The notes under the pieces are model-generated. The model had not been told where the DNA came from. It did no database searches and saw only the letters and a program-made list of their open reading frames with translations. Of a stretch of 64,000 nt of DNA, positions 12,338 through 23,764 are shown piece after piece. The position numbers and the translations under genes were made by a program. The stretch is from Priapulus caudatus (taxonomy: Eukaryota > Priapulida > Priapulimorpha > Priapulimorphida > Priapulidae), in contig NW_014577282.1 in assembly GCF_000485595.1 (NCBI RefSeq), forward strand, positions 234,361 to 298,360, in the 5' to 3' direction. How positions within the stretch are numbered: position 1 is the stretch's first letter; each line of letters begins with the position of its first letter.

Positions 12338-12626
12338 GTCGGCAGGCGATTGGTCGCAGCACGCACCCGCGCACGGCGTCGCGCGTCAAACCGTGAATCG
12401 CGCGCAGGACGGGTGACAGCGGTTGCTCAGCCTGCCTCCTGCCTCCTCCTAACTCCTCCTCATCCTCCTGCCTCCTCCTCCTCCTCCGCCCTTGGCTCGT
12501 CATGTGACACGCTCGATTCTCTTCTCTCTCTCTCTCTGTCTCGCTCTCGCGCATCTCTCTCCCTGCTCTCTCCTCTCTCGCTGTCGCGCGCCACGCCTGA
12601 CTAGGATGTCTCGTCTTTCCTGACAG

Positions 12627-12870
12627 AAGGCTCTGCGGCGCACGACCAGGCCGGTCCGACGGCTAGACGCAAGCGAGCACTCAGCAGAAGCACGCGCCGG
12701 CGGCCGTAACGGCATGGCAAGCGGCCCGTCGGCGCGGCGGCGGCGGTCCGGCGGCGGCTGCGGCGTGCGGTGAAGCTGGAGACGGGCGCGTCAGCTGCGG
12801 GCGCGCGACTACGAAGGGCACGACGGACCCGCCGACGAGGTTGTCCTCCGACGGATCGCTCAGGCGTCGG
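12627..12870 (+). CDS. Putative exon A of the coiled-coil gene, frame uncertain
   Basis: Flanked by an acceptor-like TCTTTCCTGACAG (ending 12626) and a strong donor CGG|GTACGT (12871). It is very GC-rich, and the interval, acceptor and donor recur at 22370-22628 and 37279-37537 on the + strand and 56154-56397 on the - strand. The reading frame is not settled: predicted peptides are Arg/Ala/Ser/Pro-rich and the copies disagree by indels. A segment reading VKLET is shared by copies. It could be a first coding exon or partly untranslated, lying ~300 bp after the X-box. The exact inverted duplicate adds no independent evidence. Confidence 0.35.
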
Positions 12871-12924
12871 GTACGTGCCTCCGAGCTCTGCTGCCACCGC
12901 TTCGCAAGGCGTGGTGCATGCGCA

Positions 12925-13500
12925 GCGATAAACTAGCAAGAACGATGAACGGGTTAATATCGTAGCAATCGTTGTCATGTTGTTAGTGCTGTTTGGTAAT
13001 ACAGTTGTCGCAATACAGTGATAAACTCGGCAGGAGATGACTGGGTTAAATATCGGTAGCATTCGTTGTCTGTTGTTAGTGCTGGTTTTGGTAATAAGTT
13101 GTCGCAAATACAGTTGATAAACTGCAGGAGAATGAACGGGTTATATATCGTAGCATCGTTGTCTGTGTTAGTGCGTTTGGTACTACAGTTGTCCAATGAC
13201 CAGTGATAAACTGCACGAGATGACGGGTTAAATATGTAGCATCGTTGTCCCTGTTGTTTAGTGCTGTTTGGTAATACAGGTTGATAAACGTGCAGGAGGA
13301 TGACGGTTAATATCGTAGGCATCGTTGTCTGTTGTTAGTGCTGTTTGGTAATGACAGTTGTCGGCAATACAGTGATAAAACTGCAACGAGATGACGGGTT
13401 AATATCCGTACATCGTTGTCTGTTGTTAGTGCTGTTTGGGTAATAACAGTTGATAAAGCAGGCAGGAATGACGATTAATAATCGTATGACTACGACGCAA
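12925..13500 (+). repeat. ~75-bp minisatellite after exon A
   Basis: About seven imperfect units, each running GTTAGTGCTGTTTGGTAATA, ACAGTTG, CAGTGATAAACTGCAGGAG, ATGACGGGTTAATATCG, TAGCATCGTTGTCTGTT. It starts within 60 bases of the exon A donor. Counterparts are at 22690-23320 and 37599-38229 (+) and 55530-56090 (-). Units differ mainly by single-base indels. Confidence 0.9.
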
Positions 13501-13835
13501 CGATGATGATGACAATGGCTGATGATGTTAAGGAACACTGACGACGAATCACAACGATAGAAGGAGGCGATGATGGCGATGATGATGATGATGGTGATGT
13601 TGGAATGATGGAGGCAATGGTGTGATGATGATCGAATATGGAGGGCGATGATGGCGATGAATGATGATGGAGGCGATGAGATGAACGATGATGGAGGGCA
13701 ATGATGGTGATATGATGATGGCGATCGATGAATAATGAAGGCGAGGATGGTATGTGATGATGGAGGCGATGATGAGGATGAGATGATGGAGCGGATGATG
13801 GCGACGATGATGACGGTGGATGATGATGCCGTCGT
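13500..13835 (+). repeat. GATGAT-rich microsatellite
   Basis: Degenerate ATG/GAT triplets with GGAGGCGATGATGG motifs. Counterparts at about 23320-23715, 38229-38624 and, complemented, 55135-55525. His/Ile/Ser-rich frames over it are artefacts. Confidence 0.9.
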
Positions 13836-13876
13836 TCGGCAGCAGTGTTGACAGTGTTGTTTCTCTACCCTTGCAG

Positions 13877-14087
13877 AGGTGACAGACTACGGTTTGCGGG
13901 GAGCTGGAGCGGTGAAGCGTGGCCATCGAAGCAGCTTCGGCGCGATGCCGAGGAACGTAATGAAGGAGCTAGCTGCTGCAAGGACCTGCGCTCACGCAGC
14001 GGGTCGGAGCGGCAACTGAACATAAGGATGATGCCGCGAACCCAGCCAGCTTCACGCCGCACTGCGAGAGAAGCAGGCCTCGCCGAG
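13877..14087 (+). pseudogene. Exon B of the coiled-coil gene, frameshifted copy
   Basis: Bounded by acceptor TCTCTACCCTTGCAG (to 13876) and donor GCCGAG|GTAACA (14088). It is homologous to 54903-55105 on the - strand. The coding sense is seen in pieces: LRRDAEERNE-type residues, then later a LREK-type segment. At least three indels break the frame here. The damage differs from copy to copy, so it is more likely read error than a shared inactivating mutation. Length is 211 bases against 203 in the inverted copy. Confidence 0.55.
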
Positions 14088-14094
14088 GTAACAT

Positions 14095-14565
14095 TCGCGC
14101 ATCCTCCTCCTCCTCCCTCTGTCTCGTTCTCCTCCCTGCTTCTCTTGGCTCCTGTTTTCTCCGTCCTTCTCTCGAAGTCCCAACTTGTTTTTAGCGTCCG
14201 CCAGCATTATCCTCATCATCACTTTTATGCCGCATAATCCTCCTCATGTTTCTCCTCCTCCTCCTTCTCCACATCGGCCCTGCTTTATACGTCCCCGCAT
14301 CATCCTCATCATCCACTTTTAATCCGCATAATCCTCTCTCCTGTTTCTCCCCCTCCTCCTACCTTCTCCACATCGCCCTGTTTATTAACGTCCCGCAAGT
14401 CATCCTCATGCATCACTTGTTATCCGCAATAATCCTCCTTCCTGTTTCTCCTCCTCGCTCCTCCTTCTCCACATCGCCCTGCTTTACTACGTCCGCCCAT
14501 TCATCCTCAGCATCCTGTCCTCTTCGTCTTAATCCTCCTTCCCCATTGACATTACAAAACGTTGA
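14095..14565 (+). repeat. ~85-bp CTCC-rich minisatellite downstream of exon B
   Basis: About five units containing TTTATCCGCATAATCCTCCT, CCTGTTTCTCCTCC, CACATCGCCCTG and TTTATACGTCCCGCATCATC. It begins directly after the exon B donor. Counterparts at 23985-24470, 38894-39379 and (complement) 54425-54890. Confidence 0.9.
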
Positions 14566-14699
14566 GCCGTGAAATATCTTCATCTGCGACGGCTAAATGG
14601 TGCATGCGATGAAGCGTTTCTCAACGCGACGTATACGCCGTGCATCCATCTCAGGTCATCATGCCATTTCATTGATTCATCCCTGCCTCTCAATTCTCT

Positions 14700-15050
14700 G
14701 CTGATTCCTCATCTCTCTCTCTCTGCCTCTCTCTGCTCTCTCTCTCTATTCTCTCTCTCTGTCTCTACTCTCTTCTTCACCTAATCTCTCTCTCTCTTTC
14801 TTCGCTTGCTCCCACTCTGGCTTTCTCGTCTCTTCATCTCTCTCGTCTCTCTCTCTTCTCTCTCTCCTCTCCTCTCTCTCTCTCTCTCTTCCTCCGTCTC
14901 TCTCTCTCCGTCTCTTCTCTCTCTCTCCTCGGAGTCTCGTCTCTCTCTGCTCGTCTTCTCTCTTCTCTGTCTCTCTCTTTGTATCTTTATCACTCTCCAC
15001 TCCTATCTCTCTCTGTCAACTCTCTCTATACCATCTGCTGCTCTCTCATC
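14700..15050 (+). repeat. CT-rich tract in the B-C intron
   Basis: Interrupted CT run between two minisatellites. Counterparts at 24640-24960, 39549-39869 and (GA) 53930-54300. Confidence 0.9.
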
Positions 15051-15094
15051 CGCTCCCGGCTTCTCTGCAGGTGATTGCCTTATTCGCATGCACT

Positions 15095-16915
15095 ACGTTC
15101 GCAGCCCCGTGCCATTGATATATTCTCCTCTCTTTCTCTCGGCCATTGCCAGCGCCCGCGTGCCCTTGATATCATTCTCCTCTCTTTCTCTCGCATTGCC
15201 AGGCGCGCCCGTGCCTTGATATAATTATCTCTCTTCTCAATCCGCATTCCATGCGCTCCCGTGCCTTGAATATCATTCTCTCTCTTTCTCTCGCCATTCC
15301 ATGCGCACCCATGCCTTGATATAATTATCTCTGCTTTCTCTCTTCGCGTCGGCATGCGCTCCGGTGCCTTTGGATATCATTATCTCTCTTTTCTCTCGCA
15401 ATTCCAGGCGCCCCGTGCCTTGATAATCATGCTCTCTCTTTCATCTGCATCCAGGCGCCCCCGTGGCCGCTTGCATATAATTAATCCTTTCCCCTTCTTG
15501 TCTTCGCATTCCCATGCGCCCCGTGGCCTTGATATCATTCTCTCTCTTTCTCTCGCATTCCAGGCGCGCCGCGTCCTTGATAATAATTAACTTCTCTTTC
15601 TCACGACATTCCAGCTCTCACCGTGCCTTGATATCATTATCTCTCTTTTTCTCTCGGGGCATTTCAGAGTCCCGTAGCCTTGATAAATCATTTCTCTCTC
15701 TTTCACATCGCATTCCAGGCGCGCCCGTGCCTTGATATCATTCTCTCCTCTTTCTCGTCGGCATTCCGGCGCCCCGTGCTTGCGATAATTATCTTCTCTT
15801 TCTCTCTGGCAATTCCGACTCCGCCGTGCCGTGATATCATTATCTCTCTTTCTCTCTCGCATTCCAGGAGTCCGCGTACTTGATATCATTCTCTCATCTT
15901 TCACTGCGCAATTCCAAGGCGGCCCGTGGCCTTGCATATCATTCTCTTCCAATCTTTCTCTCCGCATTCGCAGGCGTCTCGTGCCTTGATTATCATTGCT
16001 CTCTCTTTCTCTCGCATGATCGCAGGCGGCCGCCCAAGTGGCAGTTGTGGCCTTGATATAATTATCTTCTCTTTGATCTCCTGCATATCCAGACTCCCCG
16101 TGCTTGATAATCATTCTCGTCTCGTTTCACTCGCAATCGTCCAGGCGCCCCGTGGCCTTGAATATCAATTCTCGTCGTCTTCTCCTGCATTCCAAGGCGT
16201 CTCGTGCCTTGGATATATTCTCTCTCTTTCTCCAGCATTCCAGCGCCGCCGCGTGCCTTGATATAAATTATCTCTCTTTCTCCTCGCAATTCGCAACTCC
16301 CTGTCCCTGAATATCATTCTCTCTCTTTTCTCTCGCATGTCCAGGACTCGCCCGTGCCTTGAATATAATTTCTCTCTCTTTTCACTCGCATTGCAGGCGC
16401 CCCGTGCCTTGATAGTCATTCTCTCTCTTTCTCTCCGCATTCCAGGCGCCACCGTGGCCTTGAATATAATTATCTCTCCTTCTCTCGCTTCCAGACTCCC
16501 CGTGCCTTGATATCATTCTTTCTCTTCACGAGATCGCATTCCAGCGCCGCCGCGTGGCCTTGAATATCAATTCTAACTCGCTCTTTCTGCTCGCATTCGC
16601 AGGTCTGTCTCGTGCCTTGATATCATTGCTCTCTCTTTCTCTCGGCATCCAGGCGCCCGCGTGCCTTGATATAATTATCTCTGCTTTCTCTCGCATTCCC
16701 AGACTCCGCCCACGTGCCTTTGAATAATCATTCTCCTCTCTTTTTCTCGCATTCCAGCGCCCGGTCCCGTGCTTGATATACATTATCTCTCTTTCTCCGT
16801 CGCATTCAGGCCGCCCCCGTACCTTGATTATCATTATCTCTCCTTTCTCTCGGCATTCTTCAGGAGTCCCGTACCTTGATATCCACTTCTCAGTCTCTTT
16901 CTCTCGGCATTCCAG
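15095..16915 (+). repeat. ~46-bp minisatellite in which each unit carries a 3' splice-site sequence
   Basis: Around 38-40 units fill the interval up to the first base of exon C. The unit reads CCGTGCCTTGATATCATT, CTCTCTCTTTCTCTC, GCATTCCAGGCGCC. The CT run plus GCATTCCAG is the same sequence that precedes exon C. Variants alternate between GGCGCC and GACTCC after the CAG, and between ATATCATT and ATATAATTAT. Counterparts at 25020-26820, 39929-41730 and (complement) 52301-53905. Confidence 0.92.
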
Positions 16916-17295
16916 GAGCTATCGAGACTTGAAGAAGGAAGCCTCGCAGCAGCGGCAGGTCGCACATGAGCACGGCGGCAGCGACGCGGATGGCGACGCG
17001 CTGCTGGATGTCGGCCACGCTCAGCCGACTGCCGCCGCGCGCAAGCCGCCGCGACGGCGACACTTCAGCGGGCCCTCTATCCCGGTGCAGCAGGCAGCTG
17101 AGCGCCGGAGAACAGCCAGCATGAAGGCGAGCAACCGCGAGCTGGAAGCGCGGGCTGACGCGAGGCGCGGCACCCGCGGTACAGACCCGCCAGCGCGGTC
17201 GCCGAGCGTGCGCGAGAACGCTGGCCGTTGCCGGCGCGACCGCCTGCTCCGCTCCTGCCTCCGCGCCGTCGCCCACCCACGCTGGCGATGGTCGG
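16916..17295 (+). pseudogene. Exon C of the coiled-coil gene, frameshifted copy
   Basis: Starts after CATTCCAG with GAGCTATCGAGACT, as in the intact copy at 50185-50535 on the - strand. An extra T in 'gagacttgaagaagg' shifts the frame within six codons and later indels shift it again. Segments matching the intact exon remain readable (GSDADGDALL-like, AELRE-like). The end differs: 'gctaataaagg' here against 'gctaagtaaagg' there. Broken, probably by read error. Confidence 0.55.
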
Positions 17296-18390
17296 CGCTA
17301 ATAAAGGCGGCGGGCGCGCGTCTGCGTGCTCGGTCGCTCGCACAGGGGGGCGGTGGGGCGGCAGTGAGGAGGAGCACGGGCTGCCGGGAGAGGAGGAACG
17401 GGTGCGAAATGTGGTGTGTGTAGAATAGGAGTTGTGGTTCGGCGGGGGCGCGAAACAGGTGGGTGGCTGTAAAAGGAAACGAGTTGTGAGTGAGAGAAGT
17501 CCGACGAACGCGAAATGTCCGTTCGCTGGGTATTGCCGGCGCACCCTGGTGGTAGGCAGTGCGACAGCGGCGGAGCCGTGCCCTCCCCAATGAGATGAGA
17601 CGATTAACGATGCGAGCCGCGTGTCAATTAGGCCAGCCAGTCCCCGCGGCTACAATACAGTGCGCGCCACCGCGCACCATGTCACAGTCATACTTTCCAG
17701 AATGTATATTTTTCATGCGGTTATAATATATACGTACATAGTATAAGTACATATATATATGATGATACATTGTGATATCGGGCTACGGAACGCGGGCGCT
17801 GTGTGCGTGCGGCTGGCATGCTTTAGGAGGTTACATTGCACTGGTAAATAGGGAAAGTTGACTTCTATACTGGCAGTTATGATTCTTCCCGACCCGCCTC
17901 ACCTCTCCTCTCCCCCTCGCTCGTGGCAGCGAGCAGGCGGTGTATAGGGAGCGAGGAGAGTCTCTCTGAGATCCAACCTGCTGGCATACGCTACGACATC
18001 GGAGCATTGTTGAAAGTATAGGTGACGGTTAAGTCAGAATCCTGTAGTAGTTAAGAATGCTAGGTTCATTATTTGACTGAGCAGGGTTTCGGCACGCCCT
18101 GCCGCACACTTCCTCGTAGTGTTCGTTTACCCGCGCCCGCGCCAGGGGGCCGCGCGGCGGTTAGTTTATTATAGTTCGTTGTTGTTGTTATATTAGTGCT
18201 GCATGCTTTTTTCGACTGCTATTATTACTACGCCGCTGGACGCACGCCGGCGTATATTACTTTTTTTCGTTTTCTCAGTCATCGGGTTTTGTTCTCCCAC
18301 GTGTATAAATTCTGTTGCTCGCACATTCATCTATAATATGTAATTCCTGCCTCCAATTTCTCATCCCTTATCTCTCTCACTGCCTCCATC
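17296..18390 (+). other. 3' flank of the coiled-coil locus, no further gene seen
   Basis: GC-rich then AT-rich sequence with a TA/TAC-rich patch (17725-17765). Noisy counterparts at 27216-28430 and 42125-43339 (+) and 49177-50184 (-). No exon is recognised. An AATAAA string at about 17291-17296 overlaps the exon C end in this copy only. Confidence 0.55.
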
Positions 18391-18394
18391 TCGT

Positions 18395-18910
18395 CACTTT
18401 ACTGCCGCTACCCCCATACCGCTCACTCCCCTAACCCCATCCACGCTCACTCGCCCTACCATCCCGCTCACCATTACACTAACCCATCCTGCTCCATCCC
18501 CTACCCCATCCCTCTCACTCCTCTACCGCATACCCGCTCATTCCCTTACCCCATCCGGTCCCACTCCCCTACCCACATCCCGCTCACTCCCCTACCGGCC
18601 CATCCGCATTCACTCCCGGTACCCCCATCCTTGCCTTACTCCTCCTACCCCATCCCACTCACGGTTCCCTACCCCTCCCGCTCAACGTCCCCTACCCCCA
18701 CTCCCGCTCACTCCCTACCGCTCATCCCTCTCACTCCCCTAACCTTTCAATCCCGGTCATCCCTACGCCATCCGCCACTTCGCCACCCCCATCCTGCTAA
18801 AACTTCCCCTGCCCACCCCTCTCCACCACCCGTCTGCGTTCTCTCTCACATCCTCTCCATCCTCATACCCTTTCGCCCAACCTCCCCCCCCCCCCCCATC
18901 TCCCCATTCC
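18395..18910 (+). repeat. ~21-bp C-rich minisatellite, ends at a gap
   Basis: Repeated CCCTACCCCATCCCGCTCACT-type units, about 21-23 bases, strongly strand-biased to C. Counterparts at 28430-29150 and 43339-44080. It ends at a C homopolymer and the 25-N gap. Confidence 0.92.
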
Positions 18911-18935
18911 NNNNNNNNNNNNNNNNNNNNNNNNN
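18911..18935. other. Assembly gap, 25 N
   Basis: Exactly 25 Ns, the same size as the other two gaps, so likely a placeholder rather than a measured distance. Sequence on the right side is inverted relative to the block that follows the C-rich satellite at 29156. Confidence 1.
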
Positions 18936-20640
18936 GACGATGAGAGAAGCACGCGATGCAGAGAGAGACGATGCAGAAGATAGAGCCGGCAGAGCGACGA
19001 GACGGCGGGCGATATAGAGTGAGGAAAGAGAGGAAGGCGAGAGCAGATGAGCGAGCAGAGATTAGTAGCCGAAGCAGGCCGACGGAGAGGGGCAGGCAGC
19101 GGATGGGGAGAGAGAGCCGCGCACGCCGCGCGAGCAGAGCAGCAGAGATGTAGACGAGAGAGCAGAAGCAGGGTGCGGGCAGTGCGGGGGGGGCGGCAAA
19201 ATCTGTTATTTATCAGCGAGTCGGGCCGCTAGAGAATGGAGCGGTGCGAATGAGCAGCGATGCGACTTATCTGGATGCTAGCGAGACTGCAGCGCAACCC
19301 TCGCGGCGGCAGTCGCCAAACGCCAGTGAAAGCGCGGGGCCGGGGAAAGCGGGCGCGGCGACCCTCACGCGCCGCAGCTGCCGGGCGAGCCGCAGCCTCC
19401 CCCCCTCCCGTGTTATGACTACCGCGGCCAACGAATCCTTGCCCTTAAAAATTTCGGCAGCTGCGCGCACGTCGGGCTGTCGCCACCTGTGTCCGTGGCG
19501 TGCGCGGCGGCGGCGCGTCGCGGCCGGCAGCGCCAGCGGTGATGTTGCTCGACGCGGCAGCAGGGATTTGCGCCGGCCGCCGGCCAAAACAACACGTAAG
19601 AAGAATTTTCGTGCAAATCATATCTGGCAAGCATATCTAGAGTATACGGCTGCGGCCCAAGCCAACAACAACATCACACAAACAGCGGCAGCCAGCGGCA
19701 GCAGCGGCAGCAGCCCAGCAGCACCAACGATGACGCATGCTCGACTCCGCCGATCTGGACCGAATGACCCAAATGAATATATCAGGCACCGCTGCTGCGC
19801 CTGGTGCGCCGCCGCACGCATGCGCTGCGTGCCCCTCCCGCCGCACGCGATCTAATCAACGCCAGCCGAATATCGAATGACTCGTCGCATGAGAGCGCGC
19901 ACGGGCATAAAAAACTCATAAGAGCTGCTCAAGCAGCAGGGTTGTCGAGCAGATAATTATTACGCAGCAGATGAGAGAGACTCTGCACGAGTGGCGGAGC
20001 CCGGAGACATCGCGGCTAAAGATATTGACGAGCGTGCATGAAGCAAACTGAGCGATAAAGTAAGAACGCGGGGAGAGACTTGCTTAGGACGCAGAGCGCA
20101 GGGGAGCCGATGGATGCCCAGCGCGCTGAGGGGAGAGGGCTGAGAGAGGGCATGAGCGAGAGGGGGAGATGCGCGCAGGCAACACATAACGCCCTGAGCA
20201 GGAATGTGCTAAGCCAAGAAGCCAGATGACGGTAAAACAGATGATAAGCCAAGGCATGCATGGACAACGAGGGGAGGAGACGGGCGATGCATCGCTAAGA
20301 ACCGTGAACGCTAGGCGAGACAGCCTAGAGCATCCTATCTATCCTGAAAAGAAAGACAGTGCCGATGGATGGCGTGTATGGACGACGCGACGCGACGCAC
20401 GTCAACGGATGGTGCATTGGATAGATACGAGAAGACGCAGATGGCGGCCGTAGAGAGAGCGAGAAGATGAGCGCGCGCCGATATAGTCATTTATGTATGT
20501 GTGAGGGGAAGCGGAAAGGATACGCAAGAATAGCGTGAGAGACCTATTACGCGTGGTCGGGCGGGCGGCGCAGCTAATAATTAAAGTGCAGTTCAGCGAC
20601 AGTCCAACCATTAGCAGATATATTTACTATATTATTGTCT
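18936..20640 (-). repeat. Inverted noisy copy of the 29156-30400 block
   Basis: Read on the complement, it follows 29156-30400 and 58014-59340 in order: CCATC/CTCTC start, CTG/GTT-rich segment, Gly/Ala-type GC-rich stretch and CT tract. It joins at about 20641 to the start of the 11011-type sequence. No intact frame is preserved across the copies. Confidence 0.75.
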
Positions 20641-20644
20641 GCGT

Positions 20645-22136
20645 CTTGGGGCGCACTCATGCTGTCATAGTGCCTCCAACAACACGCAATAATTGTTTTT
20701 AGTGCCATCACATGACTTTGCCAACTCTCTACTCGGCAAATATGAAGCTGAATAGACCAAATAGTTTCTTAAACGAACAATTTCAATTTGTATTTAAACA
20801 CAAACGCTAAACACATTGCCAACATGCGAATAAAACATTGGAATAAAAGCTATCTGTCCCGAGTATCGCAACCGCGCCACGGCGCACCTCGCGCAAGCCG
20901 CACTGCCCGTCGCCGCAAGCCAATAGTGGCGGGGCTCACCATTGGCCCTTTTCACTAGTACCTGCGACGTTATCCAATGGAATGTCAACGACCTTTATCA
21001 TGGATAGCACTAAGTCTCTATTAATTCACTCCTGCTCGCAAGTTCCATAAGCCGCAAGTGGACGGGATGTAGCCCGTATCGAGCAACGAGCTAACAAAAA
21101 ACCTAGAACGCATTCGAGCTCTCTCATCTGTGAACGCGCAGTCCATCCCGTCCGAAAACTACGAGATTCGCTGCAGGATGATTAGCATAGCCAGCAACAA
21201 CTCAGTTCGTTGCTCCTACTGACCTAGCACTACCTACGCGCTGCTGCTCAGCCAACAACTTGGCCTATATAAATGCGCACTGCTCCGTTTGCCACAACGG
21301 AATAAATAAAACTAATAATTTGACCTGACAATTACCTGATAAGCAACTCTTGACAATAGCAAAACAATATTGCTATAGTTTCAGAAAATATTGCCCCCCA
21401 TCCATCCTCCCCTCAATTCTCTGTATCGCCTCAAAGAATCAAGCCCCCAGCATTTTACATGGCACAAACTCCGCCCCGTGGAAAATCCAATCCTCCTTGA
21501 GCCGACGGTATTAATATCATCTGCGAACTACATCGTTGTTGTTTCCCAAATGCACGGAGGCTGCTAGCACGCATACATTGCCCCAGCTTTTGCTCTAATT
21601 ATTCGCGTATTACCTTTTCATATAAGCGCAACCTGCTAATTTATCCAGGCCTGAACGCTGTTTCTTACTATACTAGGTGTTTTATTGCGTCCAATTTCAG
21701 CCTGGAGCGTTCTTAATCCGCCAGCTATCTTTTATGCGACGGCTGATTAGTATACTGTCATTTCGACCAGCCTGCTCGTCCTTCATCTCAACTTCAGTGC
21801 ATGCTACGCCGTTCTTGCCTATGTGGCCGTCCGCCGCATCATCGTCAGCAGCGTTCTACGCCTCTTGCCGCTGCGCGGCTTCCAACGTTGACGAGTAGCC
21901 GTGCCTGCGTGCCACCTGCCGCGAGCCGCGGGAGGTCCAGATCCGTTTCTTGCGTGCTCTTTCGTCTAATGAGACCGTCGTGGTCTCCTCGTCGCGTGCT
22001 GCGCCGACGCTATCCTCGTCGCAGCGCCCATTAGCGCCTCCTGGCTTGCCTGCGAGCGTTGCCGTGCGCAACGTCGCCAGCGATTGTTCGCAGCCGCCAC
22101 GGCGCCGGCGTCGCCGTCGTCACCTGATCGCCGCGC
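20645..22136 (+). repeat. Noisy + strand copy of 11011-12390
   Basis: Begins 'ttggggcgcactcatgctgtc', matching 'ctggggcactgatgctgtc' at 11011. Homology continues with frequent inserted single bases, especially C. The X-box near 22060 has one inserted base. No gene beyond what the cleaner copies show. Confidence 0.8.
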
Positions 22137-22369
22137 AGACCCGGCTGACAGCGAGTGCCTCAGCCTCCTCTTCCTCCTCCTCTTCTCCTCCTCCTCCTCC
22201 TCCTCCTCCTCCTCCCTCCCCTCTTGGCTTCCTCATGGGAACACGCTCGCCATCGCTTCTCTCTCTCTCTCTGTCTCGCTTCTCGCCGCCTCTCTCTCCC
22301 GCTCTCTCTCTCTCGCCTCTGCTCTGCGCGCCCACGCTGACCCTAGGATGTCTGCGTCTTTCCTACCAG

Positions 22370-22628
22370 AGGCCGTCTGCCCGGCGACGACCAGCGCATT
22401 CGACGCTAGACGGCAGCCGAAGCATCAGCAGAAGCCCGCGGCGCCGGACACCATGCAACGCGCGTCGCGTCCGCGCGCGCGGGCGCTCCCACCGGTCCGG
22501 CGGCGCGCCTGCGGCGGCCCGTGAAGCTGGAGACGCGGCCAGCGTCAGCTCGCCGGCCGCCGCACTACGAAGGCCCACGACGGACACGCCCCGACGCACC
22601 GGTGTCTCGACGGGATCGCTCGCGCCGG
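22370..22628 (+). pseudogene. Exon A copy, noisy
   Basis: Acceptor-like TCTTTCCTACCAG and donor GCCGG|GTACGC frame a GC-rich segment matching 12627-12870. The VKLET-coding stretch is kept. Frame uncertain and copies differ by indels. Its exact duplicate is 37279-37537. Confidence 0.3.
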
Positions 22629-22689
22629 GTACGCGGCCTCGAGCTCTGCTGCGCCCACCGCTGTCGCGGGCGCTGGCAGTCCCGCAGCG

Positions 22690-23320
22690 ATAAACTGCAT
22701 GGAGATGACGGGTTAATATCGATTAGCCCATCGCTTGTTCTGCTATCAGTTAGTAGCTGTTTTGGCTAATACAGTTGCTTCCAATACAGTTAGATAAAAC
22801 TGCAGCGAGGCATGACGCGCAGTTTAATATCGCTAGCATCGTTGTCTGTGTGCTAGTGCTCTGTTTGGTAATACAGCTTGTCCAATAGCAGTTCGAGTAA
22901 ACTGCCCAGGAGATGACGACGGTTATATAATCGTAGCCCCCATCTGTTTGTCTGTTGCTTAGTCTGCTGTTTGGTCAATACAGTTTTCAATACAGTGATA
23001 AAACTGCACGACGATGACGGGTTAATATCGTAGCATCCGTTGTCTGTTGTTAGTTGCTGGGTTGGTAATACACGCTGGATAAACTGCAGGAGATGACGCC
23101 TGTTAATCAATCGCTAGCCATCGTTGTCATAGCTGTTAGTGCTGCTTTGGTAATTACAGCTTGTCCAATTACAGCTATGCATAAACTGCCACGAGATGAC
23201 TCCGGCTTATATCGCTTAGCATCGTTGTCTCCGTTGTTAGCTGCTGTTTTGCGTAATACATGCTCCCTGCATAAACAGCCAGAGATGCGACCGGATTTAT
23301 ATCGCTTCATGACTACGCAC
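22690..23320 (+). repeat. ~75-bp minisatellite, noisy copy
   Basis: Same units as 12925-13500 with many single-base insertions. Followed by a GATGAT tract (23320-23715). Confidence 0.88.
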
Positions 23321-23764
23321 GACAACTGATGATGATGACAATGGGTGATGCATGCTTAAGCGCACACTGACGACCCGAATACAACGATAGAGGAGGCCGA
23401 TGATGAGCGGACGATGATGATTGATGCGTGATTGGGTGCATGATGCCGCACTCGGCAAATGTTGTTCCCATGATGCATGCATGATGCGCAGGGCAGCACT
23501 GCATGGCGATCGATGGATGATGGAGGCGATGCTGACGATGCATGGCCAGGCAATGATCGGCTTGATGATGATGATGGACGATGCATGATAATGGAAGCGC
23601 CTCGCAGGCCATGGTGAGAGCATGATGCCATCGGAGGGCCGCATGATGACGATGCATGCATGCCATGCGAGGCGATGATGGACGACGCATGATGACGCGT
23701 TGATGCATGATGCGTCGCTTCGCCAGCAGTTGACAGGCTGCGTCTGGTTCTCATACCCTTGCAG

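Larger units (their letters stand above)
11011..12999. repeat. Exact 1989-bp repeat, inverted copy at 56025-58013
   Basis: Reading frames, lengths and spacing in 11011-12999 recur base for base on the opposite strand at 56025-58013; paired coordinates always add to 69024. Identity stops at 11011/58013 where the flanks are unrelated. At 12999/56025 the right copy gains two bases within the ~75-bp satellite, after which the copies are similar but indel-rich. The block contains the X-box, CCAAT box and exon A. Noisy versions lie at 20645-22700 (+) and 47880-49176 (-). Confidence 0.95.

Noticed and set aside
13549-13926. His/Ile/Ser-rich frames over GATGAT tracts (also 23297-23754, 55144-55530)
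   Set aside because: Triplet-repeat artefacts, not preserved between copies.
14700-15060. Arg/Glu-rich and Leu/Ser-rich membrane-like or coiled-coil-like frames across CT/GA tracts (many places, e.g. 24479-25239, 33337-33723, 51516-52256)
   Set aside because: All follow simple-repeat composition, shift freely between copies and lack start or splice context.
22084-22693. 247-codon Ser/Pro/Arg frame spanning exon A
   Set aside because: Crosses CTCC and CT microsatellites and the exon A acceptor; homologous copies do not keep the frame.
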